Below, one piece after another: positions 27,176 to 37,008 of a stretch of 64,000 bases of DNA. Source of the stretch: an uncultured Pantoea sp. (GTDB taxonomy: Bacteria; Pseudomonadota; Gammaproteobacteria; Enterobacterales; Enterobacteriaceae); NCBI GenBank assembly GCA_913778495.1, contig CAJYVD010000010.1:1-64000 (forward strand), given 5' to 3'. Both the position numbers and the translations under genes were made by a program. A model generated the notes under the pieces. It did no database searches. It saw only the letters and a program-made list of their open reading frames with translations, and was not told where the DNA came from. The number at the start of each line of letters is the position of its first letter. Position 1 is the stretch's first letter.

Positions 27176-27913
27176 TCAGATTTTACCGTTTTTTTCGCGT
27201 TCGGCGACTTCAGCGTTCAACGCTTCCAGCTTAGCAGACATTATCTCGCGGCAGTGGGTCGCCAGTTTGCGCACCGACGCCGTTTCAAACTGCGTGGTAT
27301 CCACCGGCGGCAGCATTTCCACAATCACCAAGCCGTTGTTCCAGCGGTTGAGCTTAATTTTATCGTGGGTGTTGGACACCACGATCGGGATAATCGGCAC
27401 GCCTGCCGCCACCGCAGCGTGAAAGGCGCCGGTCTTAAACGGCAGCAAACCCCGTCCTCGGCTGCGTGTGCCTTCCGGGAACATCCAGAACGAGATGCGC
27501 TTTTTATTAAACTGCGCCACCAGCTCACCGATGGTGCCGTGCGCCTTGGCGCGATTATCGCGATCGATGAGCAGGTTGCCGGTCAGCCAATAAAGTTGAC
27601 CGAAGAACGGGATCCACAGCAGGCTTTTTTTGCCCACCGTCACGGTGGTGGGCTGCACGATGTTAGCCGCAGTGATCATGTCGTAGTTGTTTTGGTGGTT
27701 GGCAATATAAATGGCATTGCCGTAGTGCGCCGCCTCGGGGGGCTTACGCAGCTCTACTTTGACGCCAAACACGGTGGACAGACGACCAAACAGATGACCA
27801 AAGGTGGCGACATGGCGCGGGTTACGCGGCGAAAACAGGCACCAAATCGAGCCAAAGATGCAGACCAGTATCGAATAAATAATAACGATAATTGACCGTA
27901 AGATTAATAACAT
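27176..27913 (-). CDS. 1-acyl-sn-glycerol-3-phosphate acyltransferase PlsC
   Basis: A 245-residue inner-membrane acyltransferase that makes phosphatidic acid from lysophosphatidic acid. The catalytic box NHQNNYD (NHX4D) is at about residue 72, with RDNRAKAH, FPEGTRSRG (about 145) and the VPIIPIVVSN block. The start at 27913 gives the same length as E. coli PlsC; a frame open to 27973 overlaps parC and is not used. The gap to parC is 37 bases, so both are probably on one transcript. Confidence 0.96.
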   Translation of the reverse strand: MLLILRSIIVIIYSILVCIFGSIWCLFSPRNPRHVATFGHLFGRLSTVFGVKVELRKPPEAAHYGNAIYIANHQNNYDMITAANIVQPTTVTVGKKSLLWIPFFGQLYWLTGNLLIDRDNRAKAHGTIGELVAQFNKKRISFWMFPEGTRSRGRGLLPFKTGAFHAAVAAGVPIIPIVVSNTHDKIKLNRWNNGLVIVEMLPPVDTTQFETASVRKLATHCREIMSAKLEALNAEVAEREKNGKI

Positions 27914-27950
27914 AGCTTCCTCAAATAGGGCACTTTTGCACAGGCGAAGC

Positions 27951-30224
27951 TTAGGCTTCGTCTGCGGTATCACGGGCCGGACGCGCCGGTGCGTTCACTT
28001 CCACGCTATCAATACGCTGCAGACCACGCGCCACGCTGCCGCGACGGCCGCGATCGGCACGCACTTTTTGCAGATCCTCGTCGCGCATGATCAGCTTACG
28101 TTTGCCGACGTAGATCGTCAGTGAACTGCCTGGCGGCAAGATCAGCAGCCACTGCAGGCGATCCACGCCCGCTGCGGCATCCGCCGCCGGTATTGAGATG
28201 ATCTTATTGCCTTTGCCTTTCGACATCTGCGGCAGATCGCTGACCGGGAACATCAGCATACGGCCCGCCTGGGTGATCGCCAGCAGCATGTCATCGCCGG
28301 AGTGCACCGCCAGCGGCGTCATGACTTTGGCATTTTCAGGTAGCGTCAGCAGCGCTTTACCGGCACGATTGCGCGACACCAGATCGGCAAAGGTACAGAT
28401 GAAGCCATAGCCTGCGTCGGAGGCCAGCAGCAGTTTCTGATCGTCGGATTCCATCAGCACCTGCTCGATGACCGCGCCCGGCGGCGGCGTGAGCTTACCG
28501 GTCAGCGGTTCACCCTGCCCGCGCGCCGACGGCAGCGAAGTGGGATCGAGCGTATAGCTGCGGCCGGTAGAGTCGATAAACGCCACCGGCTGGTTGCTTT
28601 TGCCACGCGCGGCAGCACGGTAGGTGTCACCGGCTTTATAACTTAAACCGGCCGGATCGATATCGTGTCCTTTGGCGCTGCGCACCCAGCCCATTTGCGA
28701 CAGCACGATCGTCACCGGCTCGGCGCTCACCAGCTCATTTTCGCTCAGGGCTTTGGCTTCTTCACGCTCCTGCAGCGGCGAACGGCGTGCGTCACCGTAG
28801 GTCTGGCTGTCGGCCTGCAGCTCTTTTTTCAGCAGGTTGCTCATTTTCTTTTCGGAGCCGAGGATCGCCTGAATCTGATCGCGCTCTTTTTCCAGGTCGG
28901 CCTGTTCGCCGCGGATTTTCATCTCTTCCAGCTTGGCGAGATGGCGCAGTTTCAATTCAAGGATCGCTTCCGCCTGGGTTTCGCTGATGTCAAAACGCGA
29001 CATCAAGACCGGCTTCGGCTCGTCTTCGGTGCGGATAATGTGAATGACGTCGTCGATGTTGAGAAACGCGACCAGTAACCCTTCGAGGATATGCAGACGG
29101 CGCAGCACACGATCAAGACGGTAATTGAGTCGGCGCGTCACGGTGTCGCGGCGGTAGACCAGCCATTCCGTCAAGATCTCATGCAGGTTTTTTACCGCCG
29201 GACGGTTATCCAGCCCGATCATATTCAGGTTAACGCGATAGCTCTTTTCCAGATCGGTGGTGGCGAACAGGTGATTCATCACCTGCTCCAGATCCACCCG
29301 GTTGGATCGCGGCACAATCACCAGGCGCGTGGGGTTCTCATGATCCGACTCATCGCGCAGATCCTCCACCATCGGTAATTTTTTATTGCGCATCTGCGTC
29401 GCGATCTGCTCCAGCACGCGTGCACCAGAAACCTGATGCGGCAGCGCGGTGATCACCACGTCGCCGTCCTCTTTTTTCCACACCGCGCGCTGGCGGATCG
29501 ACCCGCGTCCGCTCTGATAAATTTTACGGATGTCGTCGCGCGGCGTGATGATTTCCGCTTCGGTTGGGAAATCCGGCCCCTGTACGATATCCAGCAGCTC
29601 GTCCAACGTGGTGCCGGGCTTGTCGATCAGCTTAATCGCCGCTTCAGCCACTTCACGCAGGTTATGCGGGGGAATATCGGTGGCCATGCCCACGGCGATG
29701 CCGGTGGTGCCGTTTAGCAGGATGTTGGGCAGGCGCGCCGGCAGCATTTTCGGTTCCTGCAGCGTGCCATCAAAATTAGGGATGTAATTCACCGTGCCCT
29801 GGCCCAGCTCGCCCAGCAGCACTTCCGCGTATTTGGACAGGCGCGATTCGGTATAACGCATGGCCGCAAAAGACTTCGGGTCGTCTGGCGCGCCCCAGTT
29901 GCCCTGACCATCCACCAGCGGATAGCGGTAGGAGAACGGCTGCGCCATTAACACCATCGCTTCGTAACAGGCGCTGTCGCCGTGTGGATGATATTTACCC
30001 AGCACGTCACCCACGGTACGCGCAGATTTCTTGAATTTCGCGCTCGCGCTCAGCCCCAGTTCAGACATGGCGTAGATAATACGGCGCTGCACCGGCTTTA
30101 ATCCGTCACCGATGTAGGGTAATGCGCGATCCATGATGACGTACATGGAGTAATCCAAATACGCTTTTTCGGTAAATTTGTGCAGGGCAAGACGCTCTGC
30201 ACCATCCTGCGTTAATTCGCTCAT
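27951..30224 (-). CDS. Topoisomerase IV subunit A (ParC)
   Basis: A 757-residue ParC, the breakage-reunion subunit of topoisomerase IV, which decatenates daughter chromosomes with ParE (41376-43271). The catalytic tyrosine lies in [10 protein letters not shown] near residue 120. The quinolone-resistance region reads [13 protein letters not shown], with the wild-type Ser and Glu. The C-terminal beta-pinwheel follows after about 490. A small hairpin (30246-30263) lies in the 5' leader. It is first in parC-plsC. Confidence 0.97.
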   Translation of the reverse strand: MSELTQDGAERLALHKFTEKAYLDYSMYVIMDRALPYIGDGLKPVQRRIIYAMSELGLSASAKFKKSARTVGDVLGKYHPHGDSACYEAMVLMAQPFSYRYPLVDGQGNWGAPDDPKSFAAMRYTESRLSKYAEVLLGELGQGTVNYIPNFDGTLQEPKMLPARLPNILLNGTTGIAVGMATDIPPHNLREVAEAAIKLIDKPGTTLDELLDIVQGPDFPTEAEIITPRDDIRKIYQSGRGSIRQRAVWKKEDGDVVITALPHQVSGARVLEQIATQMRNKKLPMVEDLRDESDHENPTRLVIVPRSNRVDLEQVMNHLFATTDLEKSYRVNLNMIGLDNRPAVKNLHEILTEWLVYRRDTVTRRLNYRLDRVLRRLHILEGLLVAFLNIDDVIHIIRTEDEPKPVLMSRFDISETQAEAILELKLRHLAKLEEMKIRGEQADLEKERDQIQAILGSEKKMSNLLKKELQADSQTYGDARRSPLQEREEAKALSENELVSAEPVTIVLSQMGWVRSAKGHDIDPAGLSYKAGDTYRAAARGKSNQPVAFIDSTGRSYTLDPTSLPSARGQGEPLTGKLTPPPGAVIEQVLMESDDQKLLLASDAGYGFICTFADLVSRNRAGKALLTLPENAKVMTPLAVHSGDDMLLAITQAGRMLMFPVSDLPQMSKGKGNKIISIPAADAAAGVDRLQWLLILPPGSSLTIYVGKRKLIMRDEDLQKVRADRGRRGSVARGLQRIDSVEVNAPARPARDTADEA

Positions 30225-30338
30225 TAAGCTTGTATCCTCACTCTGGTTCCACGGCGGTGGAACACCGGGCGGTGGTTTGGCGAGGATAGTACATTATTGG
30301 CGGAATTTAGTCACAGGGAAGCCTCGCCCGCCGCGCGC

Positions 30339-30983
30339 TCAGTATTCCCGTTCATTCAGCGCATTCTGAATGCCCAAGGTCGTGCCCCACATCTGCCGTG
30401 CGAACACATGCCCGCATCCCAAATAGTTTTTGCCACTGTAATGCTCGGGAATAAAGTAGTGGCTCGGCCAGCAGGTGAGATTACTGTAGCCAAGGCGCAA
30501 CACGGTTTGCGTGAGCAGAAACGGGCCGGTTTCAAGCCACGGTAAATCTTGCGTGACGCTCTGTTTACGCTCGATGGCCATAATAAGCTCAGCGATTAAA
30601 GCCGATTTCGCTTCGGCAGCCAGATAGCCATTGGCGATCAGGCCTGGCCTGGCGTGTTCGTTTTCCATGCTGGCACAGACCTGGCTATCAAACAGCCAGT
30701 CTTCCAGGGGTTTGATACACAAACTGTCAGCGTCTACCGCAAAACCGCCGTGGTGGAACAAAATTTCATAGCGCATCATATCCGCCGCTCCAGCGTACCG
30801 CGCTGCGCTAAGCATACTGTCAATGTGCGCGCGGTTAATCCAGGCGGTGCTGGCCAGTTCGGCGTTGCCCCAAACTTTTACCTGCCAGCCCGGATTCAGA
30901 TCGCGCCAGCTTGCGATCAGCCGGGCGGGGATTTTACTCTCATCACCGATCCAGACGATGTGTAGGGTGCGGGGAATCTTCAT
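30339..30983 (-). CDS. Glycosyltransferase with DXD motif (OCH1/capsule type)
   Basis: A 214-residue cytoplasmic glycosyltransferase of the Gly_transf_sug type. It begins MKIPRTLHIVWIGDESKIP and carries AADMMRYEILFHHGGFAVDADSLC, where the DAD triplet is the nucleotide-sugar-binding DXD motif. Such enzymes add hexoses to surface polysaccharide or LPS. The ATG at 30983 overlaps the stop of the preceding glycosyltransferase (ATGA), so the two are co-translated; the open frame upstream of 30983 is inside that gene. This location holds ygiS-type genes in E. coli, so the pair is local accessory content. The acceptor is unknown. Confidence 0.82.
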   Translation of the reverse strand: MKIPRTLHIVWIGDESKIPARLIASWRDLNPGWQVKVWGNAELASTAWINRAHIDSMLSAARYAGAADMMRYEILFHHGGFAVDADSLCIKPLEDWLFDSQVCASMENEHARPGLIANGYLAAEAKSALIAELIMAIERKQSVTQDLPWLETGPFLLTQTVLRLGYSNLTCWPSHYFIPEHYSGKNYLGCGHVFARQMWGTTLGIQNALNEREY

Positions 30984-31663
30984 GGCTGCAACTCGCTCAA
31001 CGTCACGGCAATCTCGGACAAGGGTTTGTAGAAGAGTGGTTGGTAGTCCATGTAGCCGTCTTCGATATCGGAACAGCCGGGCTGCTGATGTCCGGCAACG
31101 GGGTACATGCCCAACCATTTGTCGCGTGCCATCCGCGCCCACCAGTGGACATCCAGCGCAAACTGATGTTTTTGCCCGCCCTGTAACAAGGCATTGAGGG
31201 AAGCCGCATAATTATCGCGCAAGATAGGGAGGTAGTGCGCATTGACGATATAGGCGCAGGCGCAATACGCCTTCAGCGGTTTCACCAATCCTGGCGCGCT
31301 TTTCAACGGGACAACGTGCAAATAGTTAGCGCTGAGCAGCACAACGTCCCAGGTGAGCTTGCCCAGCGTATCTAACGTCCATGCCAGCGCCGCACTATTC
31401 TGTGCCGTGTGGTTGAAACACATATCATCTTCCAGCACCAGGATCGTGCCCCAGCCGTTTTCAATCGCCATATTAAGCACGGCCAGGTGCGACTGCGTGC
31501 AGCCGATGTGCCCCAGCAGGTGGGCACAGGCGTCAAAGCGCACGATTTTTTCCGGCGGAACCCGCAGCAGTTTAAGCTGCTTTTGCAGGCTTTCGTCGCG
31601 ATCTTTTCGGTGCGACAAATTGATATAAACAACTTTATCGATGTTGTCCCAGAGAACGGTCAT
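30980..31663 (-). CDS. Glycosyltransferase family 25 (LOS/LPS type)
   Basis: A 227-residue protein with the family 25 pattern: MTVLWDNIDKVVYINLSHRKDRDES at the N-terminus (VYINL.RKDR box), GHIGCTQSHLAVLNMAIENG and the catalytic-region ILVLEDDMCF. Family 25 enzymes typically add galactose or glucose to lipooligosaccharide. The start at 31663 was chosen because family homology begins there; an upstream frame to 31792 overlaps the preceding gene. It is coupled to the next glycosyltransferase by a 4-base overlap. Together they suggest an outer-core or capsule decoration module, though no other polysaccharide genes lie nearby. Confidence 0.82.
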   Translation of the reverse strand: MTVLWDNIDKVVYINLSHRKDRDESLQKQLKLLRVPPEKIVRFDACAHLLGHIGCTQSHLAVLNMAIENGWGTILVLEDDMCFNHTAQNSAALAWTLDTLGKLTWDVVLLSANYLHVVPLKSAPGLVKPLKAYCACAYIVNAHYLPILRDNYAASLNALLQGGQKHQFALDVHWWARMARDKWLGMYPVAGHQQPGCSDIEDGYMDYQPLFYKPLSEIAVTLSELQP

Positions 31664-31770
31664 CACAGAGGCTTCCACAGGTATTGATGCGTTAACAACG
31701 TCACCTGCGCCGCGGAACTTAAATTTTAGGCATTTTTTTGTGGTGCTCAACGTGAGCACCACCGAGACGG

Positions 31771-32535
31771 CTAGCGGCTTACGCCTAACCACTGCTGTTT
31801 AACGCGGGCGTACTCGCCCGTGGCGGTGCTGAGATGGAGCCACTGATCGACATAGAGCTTCCAGCTCATGTCGTCGCGCGGCAGCATGTAGGCTTTTTCA
31901 CCGTATTGCATCGGTTTATCTGGGTTAATGGCACACAGTGCGGGATAGTGCTGGGTTTGAAACTGCGCTTCAGAGGCGTCGGTGATCATGACGTCGGCTT
32001 GCTTATCCACCAGCTGCTGGAAAATCCCGACGTTATCCGCCAACCGCAAGGTGGCCTTTGGCAAATGGCTGTGGACAAAGGCTTCGTTGGTGCCGCCAGC
32101 CGGTTCGATCACGCGCACCATGGGTCGGTTAATTTGCGCGACCGTCTGGTATTTTGCCTTGTCCGCACAGCGCACCAGCGGAATTTTACCGTCGACGTCC
32201 AGCGGCTGCGCAAACCAGGCAATTTGCTGGCGCTTAAGCGTGACCGACACGCCGCCCAGCGCGATATCGCACTGTTTCGCCACAAAATCGTCACTCAAGG
32301 TTTTCCACTGCGTGGGCACCCAGCGCACCGTTGCGCCCAGGCTGGCAGCCAGCGACTGGGCCATGCTGATATCCAGCCCTTCGTACTCGCCATCGCTGCG
32401 TAAAAAACTGTAGGGCTTGTAGTCGCCGGTGGTGCAGACACGGAGAGTTTTGCTGCTGAGAATGGTGTCGAGGTGGGACTGTGCCGACGCGGTGCCTGAT
32501 ACCAGCAGCGCGGCCGTTACGATAGCGATTTTCAT
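31771..32535 (-). CDS. Periplasmic PheC-like protein (cyclohexadienyl dehydratase / family 3 solute-binding fold)
   Basis: A 254-residue protein with signal peptide MKIAIVTAALLVSGTASA. The mature part closely follows Pseudomonas PheC: LRVCTTGDYKPYSFLRSDGE, EPAGGTNEAFVHSHL, VMITDASEAQFQ and KAYMLPRDDMSWKLYVDQWL. PheC converts prephenate or arogenate to phenylpyruvate or phenylalanine in the periplasm. The alternative is an amino-acid-binding protein of an ABC importer, but no permease or ATPase gene adjoins. Divergent from mdaB. Confidence 0.78.
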   Translation of the reverse strand: MKIAIVTAALLVSGTASAQSHLDTILSSKTLRVCTTGDYKPYSFLRSDGEYEGLDISMAQSLAASLGATVRWVPTQWKTLSDDFVAKQCDIALGGVSVTLKRQQIAWFAQPLDVDGKIPLVRCADKAKYQTVAQINRPMVRVIEPAGGTNEAFVHSHLPKATLRLADNVGIFQQLVDKQADVMITDASEAQFQTQHYPALCAINPDKPMQYGEKAYMLPRDDMSWKLYVDQWLHLSTATGEYARVKQQWLGVSR

Positions 32536-32692
32536 GGTCTCTTCTTATGTAAGGATGCGTGTTTGCGCATGAATTTTGCCATAACTAGCCTAATTATTGC
32601 CTCCAAGGCAAAAGTCTTGTGATCAAGCCCCCATTTTTACCCGTTCTCAACGCGCGTACAGTGTGCCCATTCATCCCAAAGGAGCCCCTCTT

Positions 32693-33274
32693 ATGAGCAA
32701 TATTTTAATTATCGACGGCGGAAAAACCTTCGCCCATTCCAAAGGCGAGCTTAATCATACGCTCACCGACGTTGCCGCCAGCCAACTGCGTGATATGGGG
32801 CACAGCGTGCAGGTCACGCTGGCCGACAGTGATTACAGCGTGGCGGAAGAGATTCAAAAATATCTCGACAGCGATGTCGTGATTTACCAAATGCCGGGCT
32901 GGTGGATGGGCGAACCCTGGACGGTTAAAAAATACATCGATGAAGTGTTTACCGAAGGTCACGGTTCGCTTTATGCCAGCGATGGCCGCTCACGCAGCGA
33001 CGCCAGCAAGCGATATGGTTCCGGCGGTCTCATTCATGGAAAAAAATATATGCTGTCTCTGACCTGGAATGCGCCGCTGGAGGCCTTCACCGATCCCGAT
33101 CAGTTCTTTGAGGGTGTGGGCGTTGACGGACTTTATCTGCATTTTCACAAGGCCAATCAGTTTCTTGGTATGGAAGCCCTGCCGACCTTTATCTGTAACG
33201 ATGTGATTAAACAGCCTGATGTGCCACGAGATATTGCGCGCTATCGGACACATCTCAGCGAGATTTTTGCTTAA
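32693..33274 (+). CDS. NADPH-quinone reductase MdaB
   Basis: A 193-residue flavodoxin-fold quinone oxidoreductase, same length as E. coli MdaB. It starts MSNILIIDGGKTFAHSKGEL and carries QMPGWWMGEPWTVKKYID and GKKYMLSLTWNAP, which shape the FAD and quinone pocket. It reduces quinones by two electrons, protecting against redox cycling. AAAGGAG lies upstream of 32693; a frame open to 32597 is not homologous. It forms a unit with ygiN 31 bases downstream. Confidence 0.96.
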   Translation: MSNILIIDGGKTFAHSKGELNHTLTDVAASQLRDMGHSVQVTLADSDYSVAEEIQKYLDSDVVIYQMPGWWMGEPWTVKKYIDEVFTEGHGSLYASDGRSRSDASKRYGSGGLIHGKKYMLSLTWNAPLEAFTDPDQFFEGVGVDGLYLHFHKANQFLGMEALPTFICNDVIKQPDVPRDIARYRTHLSEIFA

Positions 33275-33305
33275 CTGTAAGCAAACCGGTAAAAAAGGAA
33301 GCATT

Positions 33306-33614
33306 ATGTTAACCGTCGTCGCAGAGATTTGTATCAAACCCGGCCGCCGTCAGGCGGTGTTGGATGCCGTGAAAACGCTGATCCCTGAAGTACTGCAGGA
33401 AGAGGGCTGCCATCAGTACGATGCGCTGGTGGATCATCAGGCGCAGGTACCGTGGAAGCAAAATTCCCCTGACTCGATTTTTATGCTGGAGCAGTGGGAA
33501 TCGCTGCGTCATCTGGAGCAGCATCAGCAGATGCCACACATGGATGCGCATCGCGCCACAATCAAAGACGATGTGGTGGACGTGAAAATTTTGGTACTGG
33601 AAGCCGCCAAATAA
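33306..33614 (+). CDS. Quinol monooxygenase YgiN
   Basis: A 102-residue ABM-domain (antibiotic biosynthesis monooxygenase fold) protein matching E. coli YgiN: MLTVVAEICIKPGRRQAVLD, EVLQEEGCHQYDALVDHQ and EQWESLRHLEQHQQMPHM. YgiN oxidises menadiol to menadione and is thought to form a quinone cycle with MdaB, encoded just upstream. AAAAAGGAAGC precedes the start at 33306. A strong shared terminator follows. Confidence 0.95.
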   Translation: MLTVVAEICIKPGRRQAVLDAVKTLIPEVLQEEGCHQYDALVDHQAQVPWKQNSPDSIFMLEQWESLRHLEQHQQMPHMDAHRATIKDDVVDVKILVLEAAK

Positions 33615-33631
33615 TATTCTGTTCAGTCATG

Positions 33632-33664
33632 AAAAAACCCCGGTCTCGCGACCGGGGTTGTTCT
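33632..33664. terminator. Bidirectional terminator (ygiN / Ig-like gene)
   Basis: A six-A run, perfect 8-bp stem CCCCGGTC (33638-33645) with GACCGGGG (33650-33657) and TCGC loop, then a T-rich tail. It serves ygiN on the plus strand and the Ig-like gene at 33682 on the minus strand. Confidence 0.88.
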
Positions 33665-33681
33665 TTTACTCACCGTTGGAA

Positions 33682-36600
33682 TCAGATCTCATCCTGTCGA
33701 TGCTCGACCAATACTTCTGCGGTGCCGGCGGTGTTTTGATAAACATCGTACTCTACACCCGCGATCGTCATAGTGCCCGCCGCCTGGTTCCAGTCATCCA
33801 CATTCTCGCCCTTCGGCAGAATGTCTTCCAGACCCAGCGACTTATTGTCTTCGTTCATCGCGATGACTTGTGCTTTGTCGTTGTCGATAAACAGCGATTT
33901 CGCATCCAAGGCCAGAATATCGTTCAGCGACATCTCCATGATATTTTCGACCGCGCCGAACGGAATCTGTGGCTTGCCCGGCGGTGTCGTATCCAGGTGC
34001 GTTGGGAAGCTGGTATTCAGCGACGTCTCGTTTCCGGCGGCGTCACGGAAGCCGACGCCAAAGATCACCGTTACATCGACTTGTTCCTTAGCCGCTTCCT
34101 GAGCCTCGTATTCCGTATATTCAAAACGCCAGTTGCCGGTATCATCCACGACGGTACTACCCAAAATGTCCGTTTTATTCGCATCGCCGTAAATAATGAC
34201 CACATCACCCGTTTGACCGGTGCCTTTCAGGATAGGGGTCAGATCTTTGGTTTCGATGCGCCCGGTTGTGCTATCTACCGCCAACAACGTTTCCGTACCG
34301 CCCAGATCTTTATACACACCGTCGAAAGTGCCCACGACAGGTGCTGTGGTATCCACCTCGAAACCAATCGGCGCGCTCAGTTCGCCTTCCACTCCTGATT
34401 CACTCACTACGCGATACGAAATCGCATGGCTGCCTTCCGTAAGCGTATTCAGCTCCAGCTCAAATTCTGCGCCCGCTGTGACCGTGACGCTGCCGATCAG
34501 CGTGCCATTGTCGTAGACCATGATCGTACCGGTCTCAGTTGAAGTCCCCTTCAGCGTGGGTTTGTCGTCATCGGTGACGCTACCGTCGGTAATGTCACCG
34601 GTGTTGGGGCCAACGTCATCGACCAACGCGATCACCGTAGGGTTAACCGGTACGTGCGTATCGATAATCAGATCAACCGGATCGGATTCTGACGTGTTGC
34701 CCGCCGGGTCTTTGATTTCCACAACCAGCTCGTACTCCCCGTCAGGGATCTCTGTGCCCGGCGTTACGGTCCATTTGCCGTCCTCGCCCACAATCGCGGT
34801 ACCGATAATCGTTTCGTCACCGGTATTTTTGTCTTTGATGATGACGCTAACGAGATCGCCGGCATCTGCGTCCTCACCGCTAATGTCTGGCTGGGTATCT
34901 TTGATCGGTGCGCTTGGATCACTCAGCTCGTTGCCATCTGCCACAATGGTTGGCTCATCGGGCTTGTCTGGCGCTTGGGTGTCAATCGTCAGCGTGAAGG
35001 GATCGGTGGCGTCAGAAAGTTTTCCGGTGTCTTTATCCTGCGTTTTCGCCGTCAGAGAGTGCTCGCCGTCGGTCAGAGCCGGGTTAATGGTGAACTCCCA
35101 CTGACCATTAGCGACCGTTACCGAACCGATAAGTTGGTTATTGTCGTAGATAAGAATCGTGTCGCCGTCTTTACCCACACCGGTAAATTTCGGCGTACTG
35201 TCGTTGGTGGCATCGCCGCTAGCCAGTTCGATTTCCTGAGCGCCATTGTCCGCCACGATTTTGCTGATCTCTGGCTTATCAATGATGTTGAGATCGATCG
35301 TCAGATCAAAGGACGCACTTTTTTCCGATGCCGTGCCGCCTTTGGTCAGTGAATCTACGCTCAGGCTATGGTCGCCGGGCTCAAGATTTATCGTTAATTC
35401 CCACTCGCCGCGCGCGTTAGCCATCACAGAGCCAATGATCGTATCGCCGTCCCACACGCGCACCAGCGTGTTCGCGTCAGCCTTGCCTTTTAAGGTTGGC
35501 GTGGTGTCACTGGAAACGGCACCGCTGACCAGCTCAACCTCCGTTCCGCGGGTATCATCAATAACCTGGTCAAGGGTGGCGGGATCGGGCTGACGCGTGT
35601 CCAGCGTGAGGGTAAAGGGATCGGATTTTGCACTCTCACGCCCATGGCGATCGACATAGGATGCGCTGAACACGTAGTTTCCGTCAGCACTCAGTGTCGG
35701 TTCAAAACTCCAGCGTCCATCTTCACTGGCCGTGACAGAACCGATGACTTTGCCATTGCTGGTGATGTTGACCAGCGTACCTGGCTGTGCAACCCCTGAG
35801 AGCGTCGGCGTTTTATCGTTGGTGTAATCGTTGAACGACAGGTAATCAACGTCACCTTCGTTATCAATAACGCGCATAATCTGCGGTGCTTCCGGCAATG
35901 CGGTTTCCACATAATAAATGCGTTGCACCGCATCGCCCCAGTTACCCGCTATATCGCCAAAGCGGACCTGAACCTGATAAATGCCATCGGTTAATTTCGG
36001 TGACTCAAAGCGCCAGTTGCCCGCTGCATCGGCCTGAAAGGTAAATACGGCTTCATTGATTAAGATTTCCACCATCCCGTTAGGATCTGCGCCGCCCGCA
36101 TCGAAGGTAATGGTGTCAGAAGGAATGTAGACCTGCTTCGGCAACTCGTTTGTATTAGCCAGTGGCACGGCATCGGACTCAAGGGGCTGAATGTAATCGG
36201 TCTGATTCGCGTGGTTAAGGGCTTTAGTAATGGCACCATCTTCCACCGTGACGTCAAAAGCCGCAGAGAGATCGCTGACATTATTGGTCGCATCCTTGGC
36301 ACCCACCTGCAGAGCATGATCGCCTGCAGTGAGGGTTGGCTTCATGCTCCATGCGCCCATGCTGTTTGTGATTGTCGACGCAATTGGGTCTGTGCTTCCA
36401 TTGTCATAGAGATAGACAATCGTGTTAGGTTCAGACACGCCTGAAATGACCGGTGACGTGTCTTTGGTGCTGTCGCCTGGCGTCAGGTTACTGTTTTGCG
36501 CACTGGAATCATCCTCAATGCGCCAGATTTCTGGCTGGGCAGGTTTGGTGGTATCACAATTCACCAGGAACGTTGTAGGCGCGCTGGCATTCGATGCGGG

Positions 36601-36837
36601 ATCAACAGAGAAAATAGTGACCGTGTGCAGACCTTCAATCCATGTATCCGGCTTAAATGACCATTTTCCGTTTTCATCTGCCTGGACGCTATATTCCATC
36701 TCATCGATGATGATATGAATCGTACAGTTTGCGCTGCCTTGATCCTCAATATCTTTCCACTGATAGTCAACGTTATTGGTATTGATCATTCGAACAGGCG
36801 TAATGCCTTCGGAAAAAATGGTTTTGGCATTCGTCAT
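33682..36837 (-). CDS. Large Ig-like repeat protein with BapA-like C-terminal end, 1051 residues
   Basis: About nine Ig-like repeats of roughly 100 residues run from residue 20 to 950, several with the motif SSDTTPTLKGKA or TNDSTPKFTGVG and an IGSV strand followed by GEW/GKW. The C-terminal 95 residues (MEMSLNDILALDAKSLFIDN and GTMTIAGVEYDVYQNTAGTA) resemble the end of large type I-secreted adhesins of the BapA/SiiE kind. No signal peptide and no BapA prefix are present. The start at 36837 has AAGGAG 8 bases upstream. It follows the OmpA-family gene with a 171-base gap. It probably acts at the cell surface, with an unidentified exporter. Acidic, cysteine-poor composition fits a secreted calcium-binding adhesin. 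Confidence 0.8.
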   Translation of the reverse strand: MTNAKTIFSEGITPVRMINTNNVDYQWKDIEDQGSANCTIHIIIDEMEYSVQADENGKWSFKPDTWIEGLHTVTIFSVDPASNASAPTTFLVNCDTTKPAQPEIWRIEDDSSAQNSNLTPGDSTKDTSPVISGVSEPNTIVYLYDNGSTDPIASTITNSMGAWSMKPTLTAGDHALQVGAKDATNNVSDLSAAFDVTVEDGAITKALNHANQTDYIQPLESDAVPLANTNELPKQVYIPSDTITFDAGGADPNGMVEILINEAVFTFQADAAGNWRFESPKLTDGIYQVQVRFGDIAGNWGDAVQRIYYVETALPEAPQIMRVIDNEGDVDYLSFNDYTNDKTPTLSGVAQPGTLVNITSNGKVIGSVTASEDGRWSFEPTLSADGNYVFSASYVDRHGRESAKSDPFTLTLDTRQPDPATLDQVIDDTRGTEVELVSGAVSSDTTPTLKGKADANTLVRVWDGDTIIGSVMANARGEWELTINLEPGDHSLSVDSLTKGGTASEKSASFDLTIDLNIIDKPEISKIVADNGAQEIELASGDATNDSTPKFTGVGKDGDTILIYDNNQLIGSVTVANGQWEFTINPALTDGEHSLTAKTQDKDTGKLSDATDPFTLTIDTQAPDKPDEPTIVADGNELSDPSAPIKDTQPDISGEDADAGDLVSVIIKDKNTGDETIIGTAIVGEDGKWTVTPGTEIPDGEYELVVEIKDPAGNTSESDPVDLIIDTHVPVNPTVIALVDDVGPNTGDITDGSVTDDDKPTLKGTSTETGTIMVYDNGTLIGSVTVTAGAEFELELNTLTEGSHAISYRVVSESGVEGELSAPIGFEVDTTAPVVGTFDGVYKDLGGTETLLAVDSTTGRIETKDLTPILKGTGQTGDVVIIYGDANKTDILGSTVVDDTGNWRFEYTEYEAQEAAKEQVDVTVIFGVGFRDAAGNETSLNTSFPTHLDTTPPGKPQIPFGAVENIMEMSLNDILALDAKSLFIDNDKAQVIAMNEDNKSLGLEDILPKGENVDDWNQAAGTMTIAGVEYDVYQNTAGTAEVLVEHRQDEI

Positions 36838-37008
36838 AGCGAGACTCCTTTGCGGAAATAATAAAATAAACTCGTATTCAAATTTAATATATCTACTAAC
36901 TTATGAAATACAGGAAACGTCTTGAACAAAGCCAAGCCGAGTTATTAACGCCTTGGCTTATTACATTAAAGATTCATGAAAGATGCGAAAATTAAGCGGT
37001 GCGTGAAA

